From Desulfosarcina sp. OttesenSCG-928-A07 (GTDB lineage Bacteria > Desulfobacterota > Desulfobacteria > Desulfobacterales > Desulfosarcinaceae), in assembly GCA_030267325.1 (NCBI GenBank), contig JAJDJS010000005.1, positions 1 to 64,000 on the forward strand: a stretch of 64,000 bases of DNA, written 5' to 3'. The notes beneath the pieces were generated by a model. It made no database searches. It was given only the letters and a program-made list of their open reading frames with translations, and was not told the origin of the DNA. Of the stretch, positions 28,077-35,896 are shown piece by piece. The position numbers and the translations under genes are program-made. The stretch's first letter is position 1, and each line of letters opens with the position of its first letter.

Positions 28077-28928
28077 TCAGGGTGATATCAAACTGACGCT
28101 TATGCTGTCTTTTGTCTGATGATAAGCCAATTTTTTTCGGGTGGGATGTTGCGCAATACACAATTCTCCGATTAATTGGATTTCGTAGCCCAGCTCGTGC
28201 TGAACAAAATGCGTCAATCTTTCTCTTTTTTCAATCATACCCGTCATATAATCTCCCCAGACTTCATACAGAACCGGCGGATACCCAGATGCCGCAAGCC
28301 AGCTTTTGCCGCCTTCCAGAACTTCTAACTCAAGGCCTTCCACATCAATTTTAACCAGATCGGACCTTGGAAAGCCCAATGTGTCAAGGGTTCGTACCTG
28401 TACGGTTTCATACTCTGAAATTTTTGAATTATGCCAGTTTTGCTGCTTTCGGATATTCTCATCCAGAGACATCGCGCCCACATTTTGTTCAATGACCATG
28501 TCCAGCACCGGAATTTTCACTTTCGTGTCTTCATTGCCAATGGCGATGTTATAGGCATGGCAGTTGAAAAGCAGATTGGCAAACAGGTTTCCGCATAATT
28601 GGTAAAAAACCTGACGCTGTGGCTCAAATGCATAAAGACGACCGGAAAAAGGTTTGATGAACTGCCCGATAGGAACAGAAAATGCGCCAAGGTTTGCGCC
28701 AATATCCATCACCACGGGATTTTCCACTTTGTGAAGCAGTAATTGGGCGATCTGCAACGTAGATTTTTCCCAAACTTCTCCCTGCCGCAATCGGATGCTG
28801 ATGAAATCCGGGCTGTCAATCAGAAGATATTGAACAGATTCAACAGGATAGAGCTGAACATGATGTTTGGGTGAAAAATTCTGTTTTGGTGGGTGTACAG
28901 ATTTTTTCTTTTTCATCTGTGTCATCAC
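28077..28928 (-). CDS. FkbM-family SAM-dependent methyltransferase
   Basis: The 283-residue product carries SAM motif I VVMDIGANLGAFSVPIG (about 72-88), the acidic loop LYAFEPQRQVF and the FkbM core VRTLDTLGFPRSDLVKIDVEGLE. FkbM enzymes O-methylate sugars and polyketides; next to two LPS heptosyltransferases a glycan target is plausible, but acceptor specificity cannot be read. Base composition is more AT-rich than the flanking genes, and it is oriented against them, so recent arrival is possible. The start at 28928 or 28916 is not decided by a clear ribosome site. Confidence 0.83.
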   Translation of the reverse strand: MMTQMKKKKSVHPPKQNFSPKHHVQLYPVESVQYLLIDSPDFISIRLRQGEVWEKSTLQIAQLLLHKVENPVVMDIGANLGAFSVPIGQFIKPFSGRLYAFEPQRQVFYQLCGNLFANLLFNCHAYNIAIGNEDTKVKIPVLDMVIEQNVGAMSLDENIRKQQNWHNSKISEYETVQVRTLDTLGFPRSDLVKIDVEGLELEVLEGGKSWLAASGYPPVLYEVWGDYMTGMIEKRERLTHFVQHELGYEIQLIGELCIAQHPTRKKLAYHQTKDSISVSLISP

Positions 28929-29205
28929 TTTCTATGAGGAGATTTTTCATTGAATACCCATCTTATTTCACAGGGATCACTCATACAATACCCGCCCAAT
29001 GATGGACAACGTATAAAGCGAACAGGAGATGATAAAGAAGGTGACGGAAAGGCCGTATTGTGTCTCGGCAGGTGTTTCGACTTCTCCTGATTGACATTCA
29101 GCTGGTTTGAAGTTTACATTCGATCCGGCCGCTGGATGCGGTGATCTGCAACATTTGTAAAAAACACAAGAACAACGGATTTGATTCGAATCTCCGGAGG
29201 TAACC

Positions 29206-30381
29206 ATGCAAGCTTTGTCCGGACTTAAAATTCTGGATTTTACCCTGAACATGCCGGGGCCCTACATGACCCGGCTGCTGACGCTCCTGGGGGCAGATGT
29301 ACTCAAAGTTGAAAATCCTGCCTCACCTGACCCGTCACGGAAAGGCTGGGACCTCACACCCGGCGCATTCAATCCCTTGTTTGGACTCCTCAACAAGGGG
29401 AAAAAAGGCATCACCCTGAATCTGAAAACGCCTGAAGCCAGGGAAATTGTCATCCGCTTGCTGGACCACTACGATATTCTGGTGGAAGGTTTCCGGCCGG
29501 GTGTGATGGAAAGACTGGGGCTGAATTACGAAACCTTGAGTCAACTTTGTCCACGGCTCATCTATGTGTCTATTTCCGGTTTCGGCCAGACCGGTTCCGG
29601 CCGCCTCAAACCGGGCCATGACCTCAACTGCCAGGCCCTTGCCGGGTGTTTTGATGCGGTGGTGAACGCTGGCCATGTTCCGCAGATGCCGGGCCTGGCC
29701 ATTGCCGACCAGGTGGGCGGGGGATTTTTTGGAATTCTGGGGCTACTGTCGGCAGTCCTGCAGCGGGAGAAAACTGGAAAAGGGCAGTATGTGGATGTTT
29801 CCATGACCCACGGCGCCCTTGCCCTGAATGTGTCGGGAACGATCCGGGCCATGACCCAGGCGGTGAGCCCAACCCCAACCGGATCAACGGATCAGCGGAA
29901 ACGGGATATGCTCCAGGGTGGCCAGCCCTATTACAACATCTATGAAACCCAGGATGGCCGGCACATCGTCCTTGCTGCCATTGAACCCAAATTCTGGGAA
30001 AATTTCTGCAAAACCGTTGACCGGGATGATCTGATTCCCCTTCATTTGGGCGGGGAACCGGTCGTTAAAAAGGTTGCCGAGATTTTCAAATCCCGTCCGC
30101 TGGATGCGTGGTGCCGGCTGTTTGAAAATGTGGATGCCTGTGTGGCGCCGGTTCAGACCGTGGCCGAGGCCCTGGACTCCGACATCATCCGGTCCAGAGC
30201 CGTGGCTTTGGATAATGGATATGATACCATCACGTCCATGATGCCCCTTCGGCTATCTGCATCACCGGTAAAAGATGACGCCCCTGGGCCCGAACCCGGA
30301 CAGCATAATACAGATGTTCTGACAAGACTGGGATTTTCGGAAGATGACATTGCCGCACTGAAGGCGCGCGGTGTGATTTAA
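29206..30381 (+). CDS. Class III CoA-transferase, alpha-methylacyl-CoA racemase-like
   Basis: The 391-residue CaiB/BaiF-fold protein begins LSGLKILDFTLNMPGPYMTRLL and has GADVLKVENP, VLVEGFRPGVMERLGL-like FRPGVMERLGLNYETL and SISGFGQTG. The segment PGHDLNCQALAG is the racemase-type GHDxNY..L(S/A)G motif; class III CoA-transferases usually have a Tyr-Asp there with the Asp forming the acyl anhydride. This points to an alpha-methylacyl-CoA racemase over a transferase, which would fit branched acyl-CoA breakdown alongside IcmF. GGAGG precedes the ATG. The 278 bp upstream hold no confident gene. Confidence 0.82.
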   Translation: MQALSGLKILDFTLNMPGPYMTRLLTLLGADVLKVENPASPDPSRKGWDLTPGAFNPLFGLLNKGKKGITLNLKTPEAREIVIRLLDHYDILVEGFRPGVMERLGLNYETLSQLCPRLIYVSISGFGQTGSGRLKPGHDLNCQALAGCFDAVVNAGHVPQMPGLAIADQVGGGFFGILGLLSAVLQREKTGKGQYVDVSMTHGALALNVSGTIRAMTQAVSPTPTGSTDQRKRDMLQGGQPYYNIYETQDGRHIVLAAIEPKFWENFCKTVDRDDLIPLHLGGEPVVKKVAEIFKSRPLDAWCRLFENVDACVAPVQTVAEALDSDIIRSRAVALDNGYDTITSMMPLRLSASPVKDDAPGPEPGQHNTDVLTRLGFSEDDIAALKARGVI

Positions 30382-30806
30382 TGGGTTTTTCTATTTCAAC
30401 GGATTTTATTTCGGCCACAATCCGGAAAGGGGTAACAAAACTGGCAAGTCTTCGGTTTGTGCGCCGCGCCATTTCCGAGGAAGCGGATTTGACCGCCTTT
30501 CGGCAGCTGCCGACCTTCCGCGTGATTGTCGGCGTCAGTGCCATCGGCATCAGTTATATCCTTGCCTGGCCTTTGATTACAGTGCTGGGGATCGTTGCGG
30601 TGCGTCTGGAAATGCCCGCCATTATTCTCATCGGCGGTCCGGTGGCCTACGGGCTTTCCCATCTGGTGTTTTTGTTGGGTATGTATCTGGCCGGCGCCAA
30701 GTATTCAGTTGTTTTTCTGCGCTGGCTCACCCGGGTGGGGGTGCTGAAACTTATGGCCCTGACCCGGACGCCGTTATCGCCGGATCTTCCCCCTGAGCAT
30801 GACTGA
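30381..30806 (+). CDS. Small membrane protein of unknown function
   Basis: The 141-residue product starts on the A of the preceding stop (TAATG), so it is translationally coupled to the racemase-like gene. It has a polar N-terminal third (about 1-45) and two strong hydrophobic segments (about 46-72, IVGVSAIGISYILAWPLITV; and 79-110), with a short basic loop and a Pro-rich C-terminus. No family is recognised with certainty. The coupling suggests a role with the acyl-CoA enzyme at the membrane, but that is only context. Confidence 0.65.
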   Translation: MGFSISTDFISATIRKGVTKLASLRFVRRAISEEADLTAFRQLPTFRVIVGVSAIGISYILAWPLITVLGIVAVRLEMPAIILIGGPVAYGLSHLVFLLGMYLAGAKYSVVFLRWLTRVGVLKLMALTRTPLSPDLPPEHD

Positions 30807-30808
30807 TT

Positions 30809-30950
30809 TTAATGGATTTTTCTGTCTTCAAGCCCTCTTTCGCCGGAGACCAAAAGGCGGTGCATGTTGAGGCGCTTCTTGATATTACCGAAGGCTTTTT
30901 CAACTACACCCTTCATACGACAAGGCTTTCGCCTGAAAGTATAATGCCTG
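30809..30950 (-). pseudogene. Transposase C-terminal remnant (IS1182/IS5-like)
   Basis: A short minus-strand frame reads RRKPCRMKGVVEKAFGNIKK then RLNMHRLLVSGERGLEDRKI and stops at 30809. The pattern VEKAFGNIK..LNMHRLLVSG..GLE resembles the C-terminal end of IS1182-type DDE transposases, including the Glu of the catalytic triad region. No start, DDE core or terminal repeats remain. It is an insertion-sequence scar between the small membrane protein and the secreted-protein gene. Confidence 0.6.
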
Positions 30951-30958
30951 CCTGATCC

Positions 30959-32299
30959 CTATTCAAAATTCAAAGGCACAACCGGCGTCATAAACGGAAT
31001 ATTGGGCAGCACGATCTCTGTTTCGCCGTTAAAAAGCAGCAATTCCGCCCCAACGGCAGTTTTCCTGACGCCTCGCACCGGATACCGGCCCGCCTCGGAA
31101 TTATCCATATGCACTTGGCCGTCATCGCCAACGATGGGGTTTTTCAGATGAACACAGCACCAGGCCGTTTTTCCGGGATTCAACACCGGCTCCACCTTGT
31201 ACCAAAGGGCTGGCGGCCCGGAGTCGTCAATCATTTTATAGTCAATCACATGAACGACCGCGCCGGGTTGCAAAACACCGCTTTGGGACTGATCGTACCC
31301 CGGTTTGCTGTACAGGGGAACAGGAAGCCCGGCCGCATACTTCAACCTGCGGCCCGGCTCCGGGTCGTTCAGGGCAAAGCAAACCGTATCCTCAATTTCG
31401 CCTTTCGCATTCAGGCCCACCCGGCGGCCGATTTCATACATATTGTCGGCATGCGCATAGTACGACTGGGTGGTTATTTCGCATAAATAATAGCGTGAAT
31501 CAGCATAGCACCAGGATTCGGTATCGTAATACGGGCCGTTTTTACGAATAAATGCCAGCCGCTTTCTGGCTGGGTCAAAATACGGATTGGGCAGGCGGCC
31601 GTCTTTAAAAAACAGCCTTGATGTGTACTTGTCCGGCGAGGGGGGCAGTTTGCTTTCAGGAAAAGACACAAACAGGGAAAGCCCGTGCGCGTTTTTTCTG
31701 TTCCAGTTCAACAGCTGATAACCAAATGAACCCGAGCCCGCCGGAACCGTTAACACAAAAAAGTCAGGCTGCCCGTCAAAATCAATATCTCCCACTTCCA
31801 CCACCGCCAGGGGCCAGTCATCTGTAAAATTGATCGGGGCAATTTCGGTCAGCAGCGTTTCCGTCTGCCCGGATTGAAGCAGCAGTTGGTTGTGACGGTA
31901 AACCAGACTGAGGCCGGGCCATTTTTCCAGGCGGTGAGTTTGCCCGTCCTGCTCAAAGACGATAGAATCCAACTCGCCCAGATGCGGATAGCCACTCTCT
32001 CTGTCAGGAAAAGCGGATTCGGAGAAAAAGTGTTCGATCAAAGCCCTGGCTGCTTCATGCCCGCCCGCAGAATTGAGATACAGGAAAGGCGGATTCCCAT
32101 TGCCCTGGAGAAGCGGTTGTAAACCGGCAGAACAGCTTTCCGTCCCGTCCGCTGCCTCGCCTGACGGTGAACTGCCGCCCGGCTGACTGGAAAATGCGGC
32201 GGGGGCAAGTATGGAGATAAAACAGAAACAGACAAAAAAGGCAGTCATTGCCCGCCCCGTGGTTTTAAGGCGATTTGCAGAAATCATGATGCCCACCAT
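30959..32299 (-). CDS. Secreted protein with FG-GAP-like and SH3-like regions, unknown function
   Basis: This product of about 446 residues has an N-terminal signal sequence (hydrophobic core AFFVCFCFISILAPAAFSS). A calcium-loop-like GDIDFDGQPDFFVL stretch lies near residue 180, and LPVPLYSKPGYDQSQSG to VLQPGAVVHVIDYK (about 325-360) resembles a bacterial SH3-like domain, so it is probably a periplasmic or surface binding protein. Possible starts are ATG at 32299 (behind GGGGAAATTG), 32287 and 32320; I choose the first for its ribosome site. No operon partner is seen. A dispersed GC-rich repeat lies immediately upstream. Confidence 0.6.
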   Translation of the reverse strand: MVGIMISANRLKTTGRAMTAFFVCFCFISILAPAAFSSQPGGSSPSGEAADGTESCSAGLQPLLQGNGNPPFLYLNSAGGHEAARALIEHFFSESAFPDRESGYPHLGELDSIVFEQDGQTHRLEKWPGLSLVYRHNQLLLQSGQTETLLTEIAPINFTDDWPLAVVEVGDIDFDGQPDFFVLTVPAGSGSFGYQLLNWNRKNAHGLSLFVSFPESKLPPSPDKYTSRLFFKDGRLPNPYFDPARKRLAFIRKNGPYYDTESWCYADSRYYLCEITTQSYYAHADNMYEIGRRVGLNAKGEIEDTVCFALNDPEPGRRLKYAAGLPVPLYSKPGYDQSQSGVLQPGAVVHVIDYKMIDDSGPPALWYKVEPVLNPGKTAWCCVHLKNPIVGDDGQVHMDNSEAGRYPVRGVRKTAVGAELLLFNGETEIVLPNIPFMTPVVPLNFE

Positions 32300-32368
32300 C
32301 AATTTCCCCCTCTCCCCCAAGCGGTCTTTTTGGGTGGAGAGGGCGGGGTGAGGGAGCTAAAATCAGCC
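32300..32368. repeat. Dispersed hairpin repeat, copy 1
   Basis: CCCTCTCCCCCAA followed by GCGGTCTTTTTGGGTGGAGAGGGCGGGGTGAGGG forms a hairpin and ends in TAAAATCAGCC. A closely similar 70-bp copy lies at 37187-37258 and a shorter one at 39684-39712, all within or at the edge of the polyketide-like cluster. Confidence 0.7.
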
Positions 32369-32414
32369 TTGATGATTCCCCCTGGTTTTATTCTTTTTTC
32401 GCGTCTTTCGCGCA

Positions 32415-32445
32415 TTTCGCGGTTTCTTTTTTTTTAACCGCGAAA
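32415..32445. other. Hairpin with T-rich loop (TTTCGCGGTT/AACCGCGAAA)
   Basis: A perfect 10-bp stem with an 11-nt loop of mostly T lies in the 240-bp gap between the secreted-protein gene and the end of the cluster. It resembles the cgcgaaa-rich dispersed repeats common in related genomes. It could also stop minus-strand transcripts from the cluster. Confidence 0.5.
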
Positions 32446-32559
32446 AGCGCTAAAGGTGATAGACGTTCCGGGACTTTCCGGTTTGAATCGCCGCTTGCTT
32501 CCTGCCACGCATCTGAAAGCATAAACGTATGGGCGGTGCGGAGCATATACAAATGACCT

Positions 32560-34167
32560 TCATCCGAACACCGTGATCAGATGCCCGTCCACCTGTTGAT
32601 GCCGGGCGATCTGCTCTGGTGAACCGGCGGCCGAAAACCGGGATTCTGATTCTCCGATTTCTGTCACACAAATCGTTTCCCACGCCGCTTCCAGCGGCAG
32701 GTTCATGGCCTTTGCTGCTGCTTCTTTGATGGACCAGATGCGAAGGGCCGCCCCATGCGGGTCCAGTGAATGGTTTTGGGCCGCGCTTTCCACAAGGTCC
32801 TGCTCCGAATCGTGCATGAACAGGGAAGCAGATTTTAAAGCAGTTGCGGACAGCGGTTCCACATCCACACCCACCGGCCCAGGGTGGGCCACGGCCACGC
32901 AGAACCGGCGGTCATGGGAAAGGGAGACATGCACCGGCATCTCGCCGACAGGGGGAAGGTGGGGCCGGGGATCGTCCGGCACCGTGGTTTCAATGGCTGG
33001 TGCAGGCGTGCGCAGGTCCCCGGACAACTGCCGCCACAGGCGTTTGAGGGCCAGTCTGCCGCCCAGATAACTCTTCCGGCGCCCCTCTCCCATGCCTGCC
33101 ATGCGCCGGGCTTCTGCTGGGGAAAGGGCGCTTTCACAAAACCGCGCCACCTGTTCCCGCTCCACCAGCGCCAGTGCATCGCAGCCCAGGGCCATGGCGA
33201 AACTGACCGGTTCCGCTTGTTTTTCAGCAGTTCTTCCTGCCGGCTTCAACGCTTCCAGTCCTACTTCCCGCATCACAACGCCAAGTGCCATTTCCCGACA
33301 CTTTCCCGCCTCATCCAGCAGCCAGATATCTGCCACAAGGGTTCCGGGTTCTGCGGAAACCGGAACCATCCGGGCAACGTACAGCGCATCATTGTGGACC
33401 GGGGCTAAAACCACCCGTTTGGCGATACGAATCGGAAACAGCACCTGGCCGAGATACTGCTGTCCCCACACGCAGGCCCCATGGAACGCGCCGTCCAGGG
33501 GAAATCCCGCGCCAAGGGTTTTTGACGGCAGGGCCGAACCCGCCGGTGATTTTACTTTCACCAAGGCCCCGTCAGGTGAGATGACCAGATGGCGGACCGA
33601 CTGAAATGCCGGGCCAAAGGGAACCTGCTCCCCATAAAGGCGCTTAGGGTCAATCACCGTGCAGACGCCGGTGAGGATTCCGGCCACGTCGATTGGAATA
33701 AGATCCGGTGGAATAAGATCCGGTGGAACACGATCGGAAATCGCGGGATCAGATGGCGTCTGATCCGGCGTGATGCAGGGCAGGGCAGGGCAGGGGACCG
33801 CAAAACGCATTTCCGCATGGACAAACGACCGGCGGATTCCGGCAGAACCGACAATGCGGGACGTCGTCAGCCGGGCCTTGATCGTGCGGTCGGCTGGATG
33901 GGGGGAAAGGTGGAGGACAGCATCAATGAATGCCGCATCCCCTTTCGACCCGGACGGGATTTCCAGAAATTTGGGAAACCGGGCATCTTGCAGGGTATGG
34001 ACACAAAGTTGCGGAAACCGGGCGGCCAGATAATCTCCCAGAATGGCCATGGCTGCCACTGCCGGAACCACGGGCCGGCCCCTGACATGATGGTCTTGCC
34101 ATGCAGGATCCACAGGAATGCGAATCGCTTTTTCTTCAGGACCGGTCAGGATGGAAAAAGGGTCCAT
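32560..34167 (-). CDS. Polyketide-type dehydratase fused to Sfp-type phosphopantetheinyl transferase
   Basis: The 535-residue protein joins two activities. Residues 1-310 are a double-hotdog polyketide dehydratase: HHVRGRPVVP (26-35) fits HxxxGxxxxP with catalytic His26, and LDGAFHGACVWG supplies the second-hotdog Asp (DxxxH). Residues about 330-535 are an Sfp/AcpS-type 4'-phosphopantetheinyl transferase with RKSYLGGRLALKRL, VGVDVEPLS (Mg-binding) and WSIKEAAAKAM. It would dehydrate ACP-bound beta-hydroxy intermediates and also activate the cluster's ACPs. The linker holds two 15-bp repeats (33695-33724) and four GCAGG units (33775-33794). It ends the minus-strand operon and overlaps the thioesterase gene by 22 bp. 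Confidence 0.85.
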   Translation of the reverse strand: MDPFSILTGPEEKAIRIPVDPAWQDHHVRGRPVVPAVAAMAILGDYLAARFPQLCVHTLQDARFPKFLEIPSGSKGDAAFIDAVLHLSPHPADRTIKARLTTSRIVGSAGIRRSFVHAEMRFAVPCPALPCITPDQTPSDPAISDRVPPDLIPPDLIPIDVAGILTGVCTVIDPKRLYGEQVPFGPAFQSVRHLVISPDGALVKVKSPAGSALPSKTLGAGFPLDGAFHGACVWGQQYLGQVLFPIRIAKRVVLAPVHNDALYVARMVPVSAEPGTLVADIWLLDEAGKCREMALGVVMREVGLEALKPAGRTAEKQAEPVSFAMALGCDALALVEREQVARFCESALSPAEARRMAGMGEGRRKSYLGGRLALKRLWRQLSGDLRTPAPAIETTVPDDPRPHLPPVGEMPVHVSLSHDRRFCVAVAHPGPVGVDVEPLSATALKSASLFMHDSEQDLVESAAQNHSLDPHGAALRIWSIKEAAAKAMNLPLEAAWETICVTEIGESESRFSAAGSPEQIARHQQVDGHLITVFG

Positions 34168-34625
34168 AATTTCAGCGTTTTTTCGTCAATGCCGACCGGA
34201 ATCTTGGCTGTATTGACCGCGCAGTGCCGGGTGAATCCGGTGCAGACCAGATCGCCGGTGTCAGCATGGGTAATCACATAGTCAAACTGAAGCTTTACTC
34301 GCTCACGATTTCCCGGACGGGTGAAAATATACATGGCATCGTCATAGTAAAGGGACCGGAAATAATCGACACCCGTGGAGATAACAGGGTAGAGAAACCC
34401 GCTGTCTTCAATTTCCCGGTACGGGTAGCCGGCTGTCCGCATGAGCGAGCTCCGGCCGTATTCAAAATACCGAAGGTAATTGGCGTGATACACCACCTGG
34501 GACCGGTCTGTGTCCACATACAGAACGCGCAGGGTACACCGGTGCCAGACCATTTGCGTGGTGGCGTCCCGGAAGTAAATGTTCTCGGGCGTGATGGGTT
34601 CCGGAACAAAAGGTTTGGGCCGCAT
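34146..34625 (-). CDS. 4-hydroxybenzoyl-CoA thioesterase-like hotdog protein
   Basis: The 159-residue single-hotdog protein has the YbgC/FadM motif YVDTDRSQVVYHANYLRYFE, with the catalytic Asp, then YGRSSLMRTAGYPY and VDYFRSLYYDDAMYI. Thioesterases of this family are a regular part of aryl-polyene clusters, where one releases or edits the ACP-bound chain. It is unusually placed after a 25-residue N-terminal extension that has an alternative context of acidic residues. It sits 2 bp from the upstream ketosynthase gene and overlaps the dehydratase-PPTase gene downstream. Confidence 0.85.
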   Translation of the reverse strand: MRPKPFVPEPITPENIYFRDATTQMVWHRCTLRVLYVDTDRSQVVYHANYLRYFEYGRSSLMRTAGYPYREIEDSGFLYPVISTGVDYFRSLYYDDAMYIFTRPGNRERVKLQFDYVITHADTGDLVCTGFTRHCAVNTAKIPVGIDEKTLKLWTLFPS

Positions 34626-34627
34626 CG

Positions 34628-35893
34628 CTACATTCCCTTAAACACAATACAGCAGTTGGTGCCGCCAAAACCGAAGGCATTGGACAGAAAAAGATCATGG
34701 GGATGGGTCCGGGGCAGCCGAGGCACCACATCCACATCGGCAAATTCCGGATCCGGAATATGGTTGACCGTGGGCAGGGCCAGATCGTGGCGCATGGCTT
34801 CAATGCCCAGTACCGCTTCAATGGCCGCAGCCGCGCCAAGGGTGTGGCCAATCTGGGATTTGTTGGCCGAGATCGGAATATCCCGCAGCCGGTCGCCGAA
34901 GACTTCCCTTAAGGATTCAATTTCTGTTTTATCACCCTTGGGGGTTGAGGTGCCGTGGGCATTGATGCACCCGATGTCCGTGGGCGCAATTTCCGCATCG
35001 TAAATGGCCTGGGAAATAGCCCGCACAATGGTTGTCTGATGGGGCAGGGTAAAATGATGCGCATCCGAGGTCCAGCCCACGCCCAGAATTTCCGCCAATG
35101 GGGAAATCCCCAATTCCGCCATCCGGTCGCCGGCCATCAGCACCAGAATCCCGCCCCCTTCGGCCAGCACAATGCCCCGACGGTCCACGCTGAAGGGCCG
35201 GGACGCCTGGGCCGGGTCTGAAAACGCCCGGTCCTCCGGATCCACCTTGATGGTGGCCCACATATTGGCAAATCCCTGGATAATTTCCGGAATCAGGCAG
35301 GTTTCCACGCCGCCGACCAGGGCCACATCGCATTCGCCGTCCCGAATCATGCGGGCCCCCAGGCCAATGGCATAATTGCCGGACGCGCACGCGGCCTGGG
35401 GGGAAACAATCGGCCCGGTAAAGCCAAGCTGCATGCCCGCCTTTCCGGCCGGCAGATTGGCGCAGACATTGGGAAGCAGGTAGGGGCTGACCTTCAGCGG
35501 ACCTTTTTCCGCATAATTTTCAAAGGCAATCCGCAGGGCATCGCTGCCGTTCAGGGCAGATCCCACCAGACACGCGGTCCGGGGAAGGGTTTGGGCATCC
35601 AGCCGAAGACCGGCATGGTCAAGGGCCCGGATGCAAAGGGCCATGGTGAGAAACACATAATCCGCATTCCAGTTGTACTGGTCTTTACGGTCAAAATACC
35701 CGAGTGCTGCCGGGTCCCAGTCCGGCAGTTCGCCCACCACATTGCTGCGGGAAGATGTCTGGCACCGGGTCACCCGGCGAAATCCAGCCTCGCCCCGGAC
35801 CAGCCGCTGCCAGGTGGAAGAAAGCCCGCTTCCCAGACAGGTGGCAATGTCATAGCCCACCACATATACTTTTCGGTTGAGTGGCGCTCTCAT
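34628..35893 (-). CDS. Beta-ketoacyl-ACP synthase (FabF-type) 1
   Basis: This 421-residue elongating ketosynthase keeps every catalytic residue: C169 in SPQAACASGNYAI, the first His in NAHGTSTPKGD, and Lys/His in ANKSQIGHTLGAAAAIEA. The C-terminus FLSNAFGFGGTNCCIVF has the FabF glycine loop. It would extend an acyl-ACP by decarboxylative condensation with malonyl-ACP. It lies 3 bp from the second ketosynthase gene, and the two are only distantly alike, so they probably act as a heterodimer or at different steps. No malonyl transferase is in the cluster; FabD would be shared. Confidence 0.92.
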   Translation of the reverse strand: MRAPLNRKVYVVGYDIATCLGSGLSSTWQRLVRGEAGFRRVTRCQTSSRSNVVGELPDWDPAALGYFDRKDQYNWNADYVFLTMALCIRALDHAGLRLDAQTLPRTACLVGSALNGSDALRIAFENYAEKGPLKVSPYLLPNVCANLPAGKAGMQLGFTGPIVSPQAACASGNYAIGLGARMIRDGECDVALVGGVETCLIPEIIQGFANMWATIKVDPEDRAFSDPAQASRPFSVDRRGIVLAEGGGILVLMAGDRMAELGISPLAEILGVGWTSDAHHFTLPHQTTIVRAISQAIYDAEIAPTDIGCINAHGTSTPKGDKTEIESLREVFGDRLRDIPISANKSQIGHTLGAAAAIEAVLGIEAMRHDLALPTVNHIPDPEFADVDVVPRLPRTHPHDLFLSNAFGFGGTNCCIVFKGM

Positions 35894-35896
35894 ACA

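Noticed and set aside
28977-29252. 91-codon minus-strand frame ending in a hydrophobic stretch (GLSVTFFIISCSLYTLSIIG)
   Set aside because: The C-terminal part looks like a membrane segment, but the N-terminal two thirds do not look coding, no start has a ribosome site, and it overlaps the racemase ribosome site. It may be a degraded membrane-protein end.
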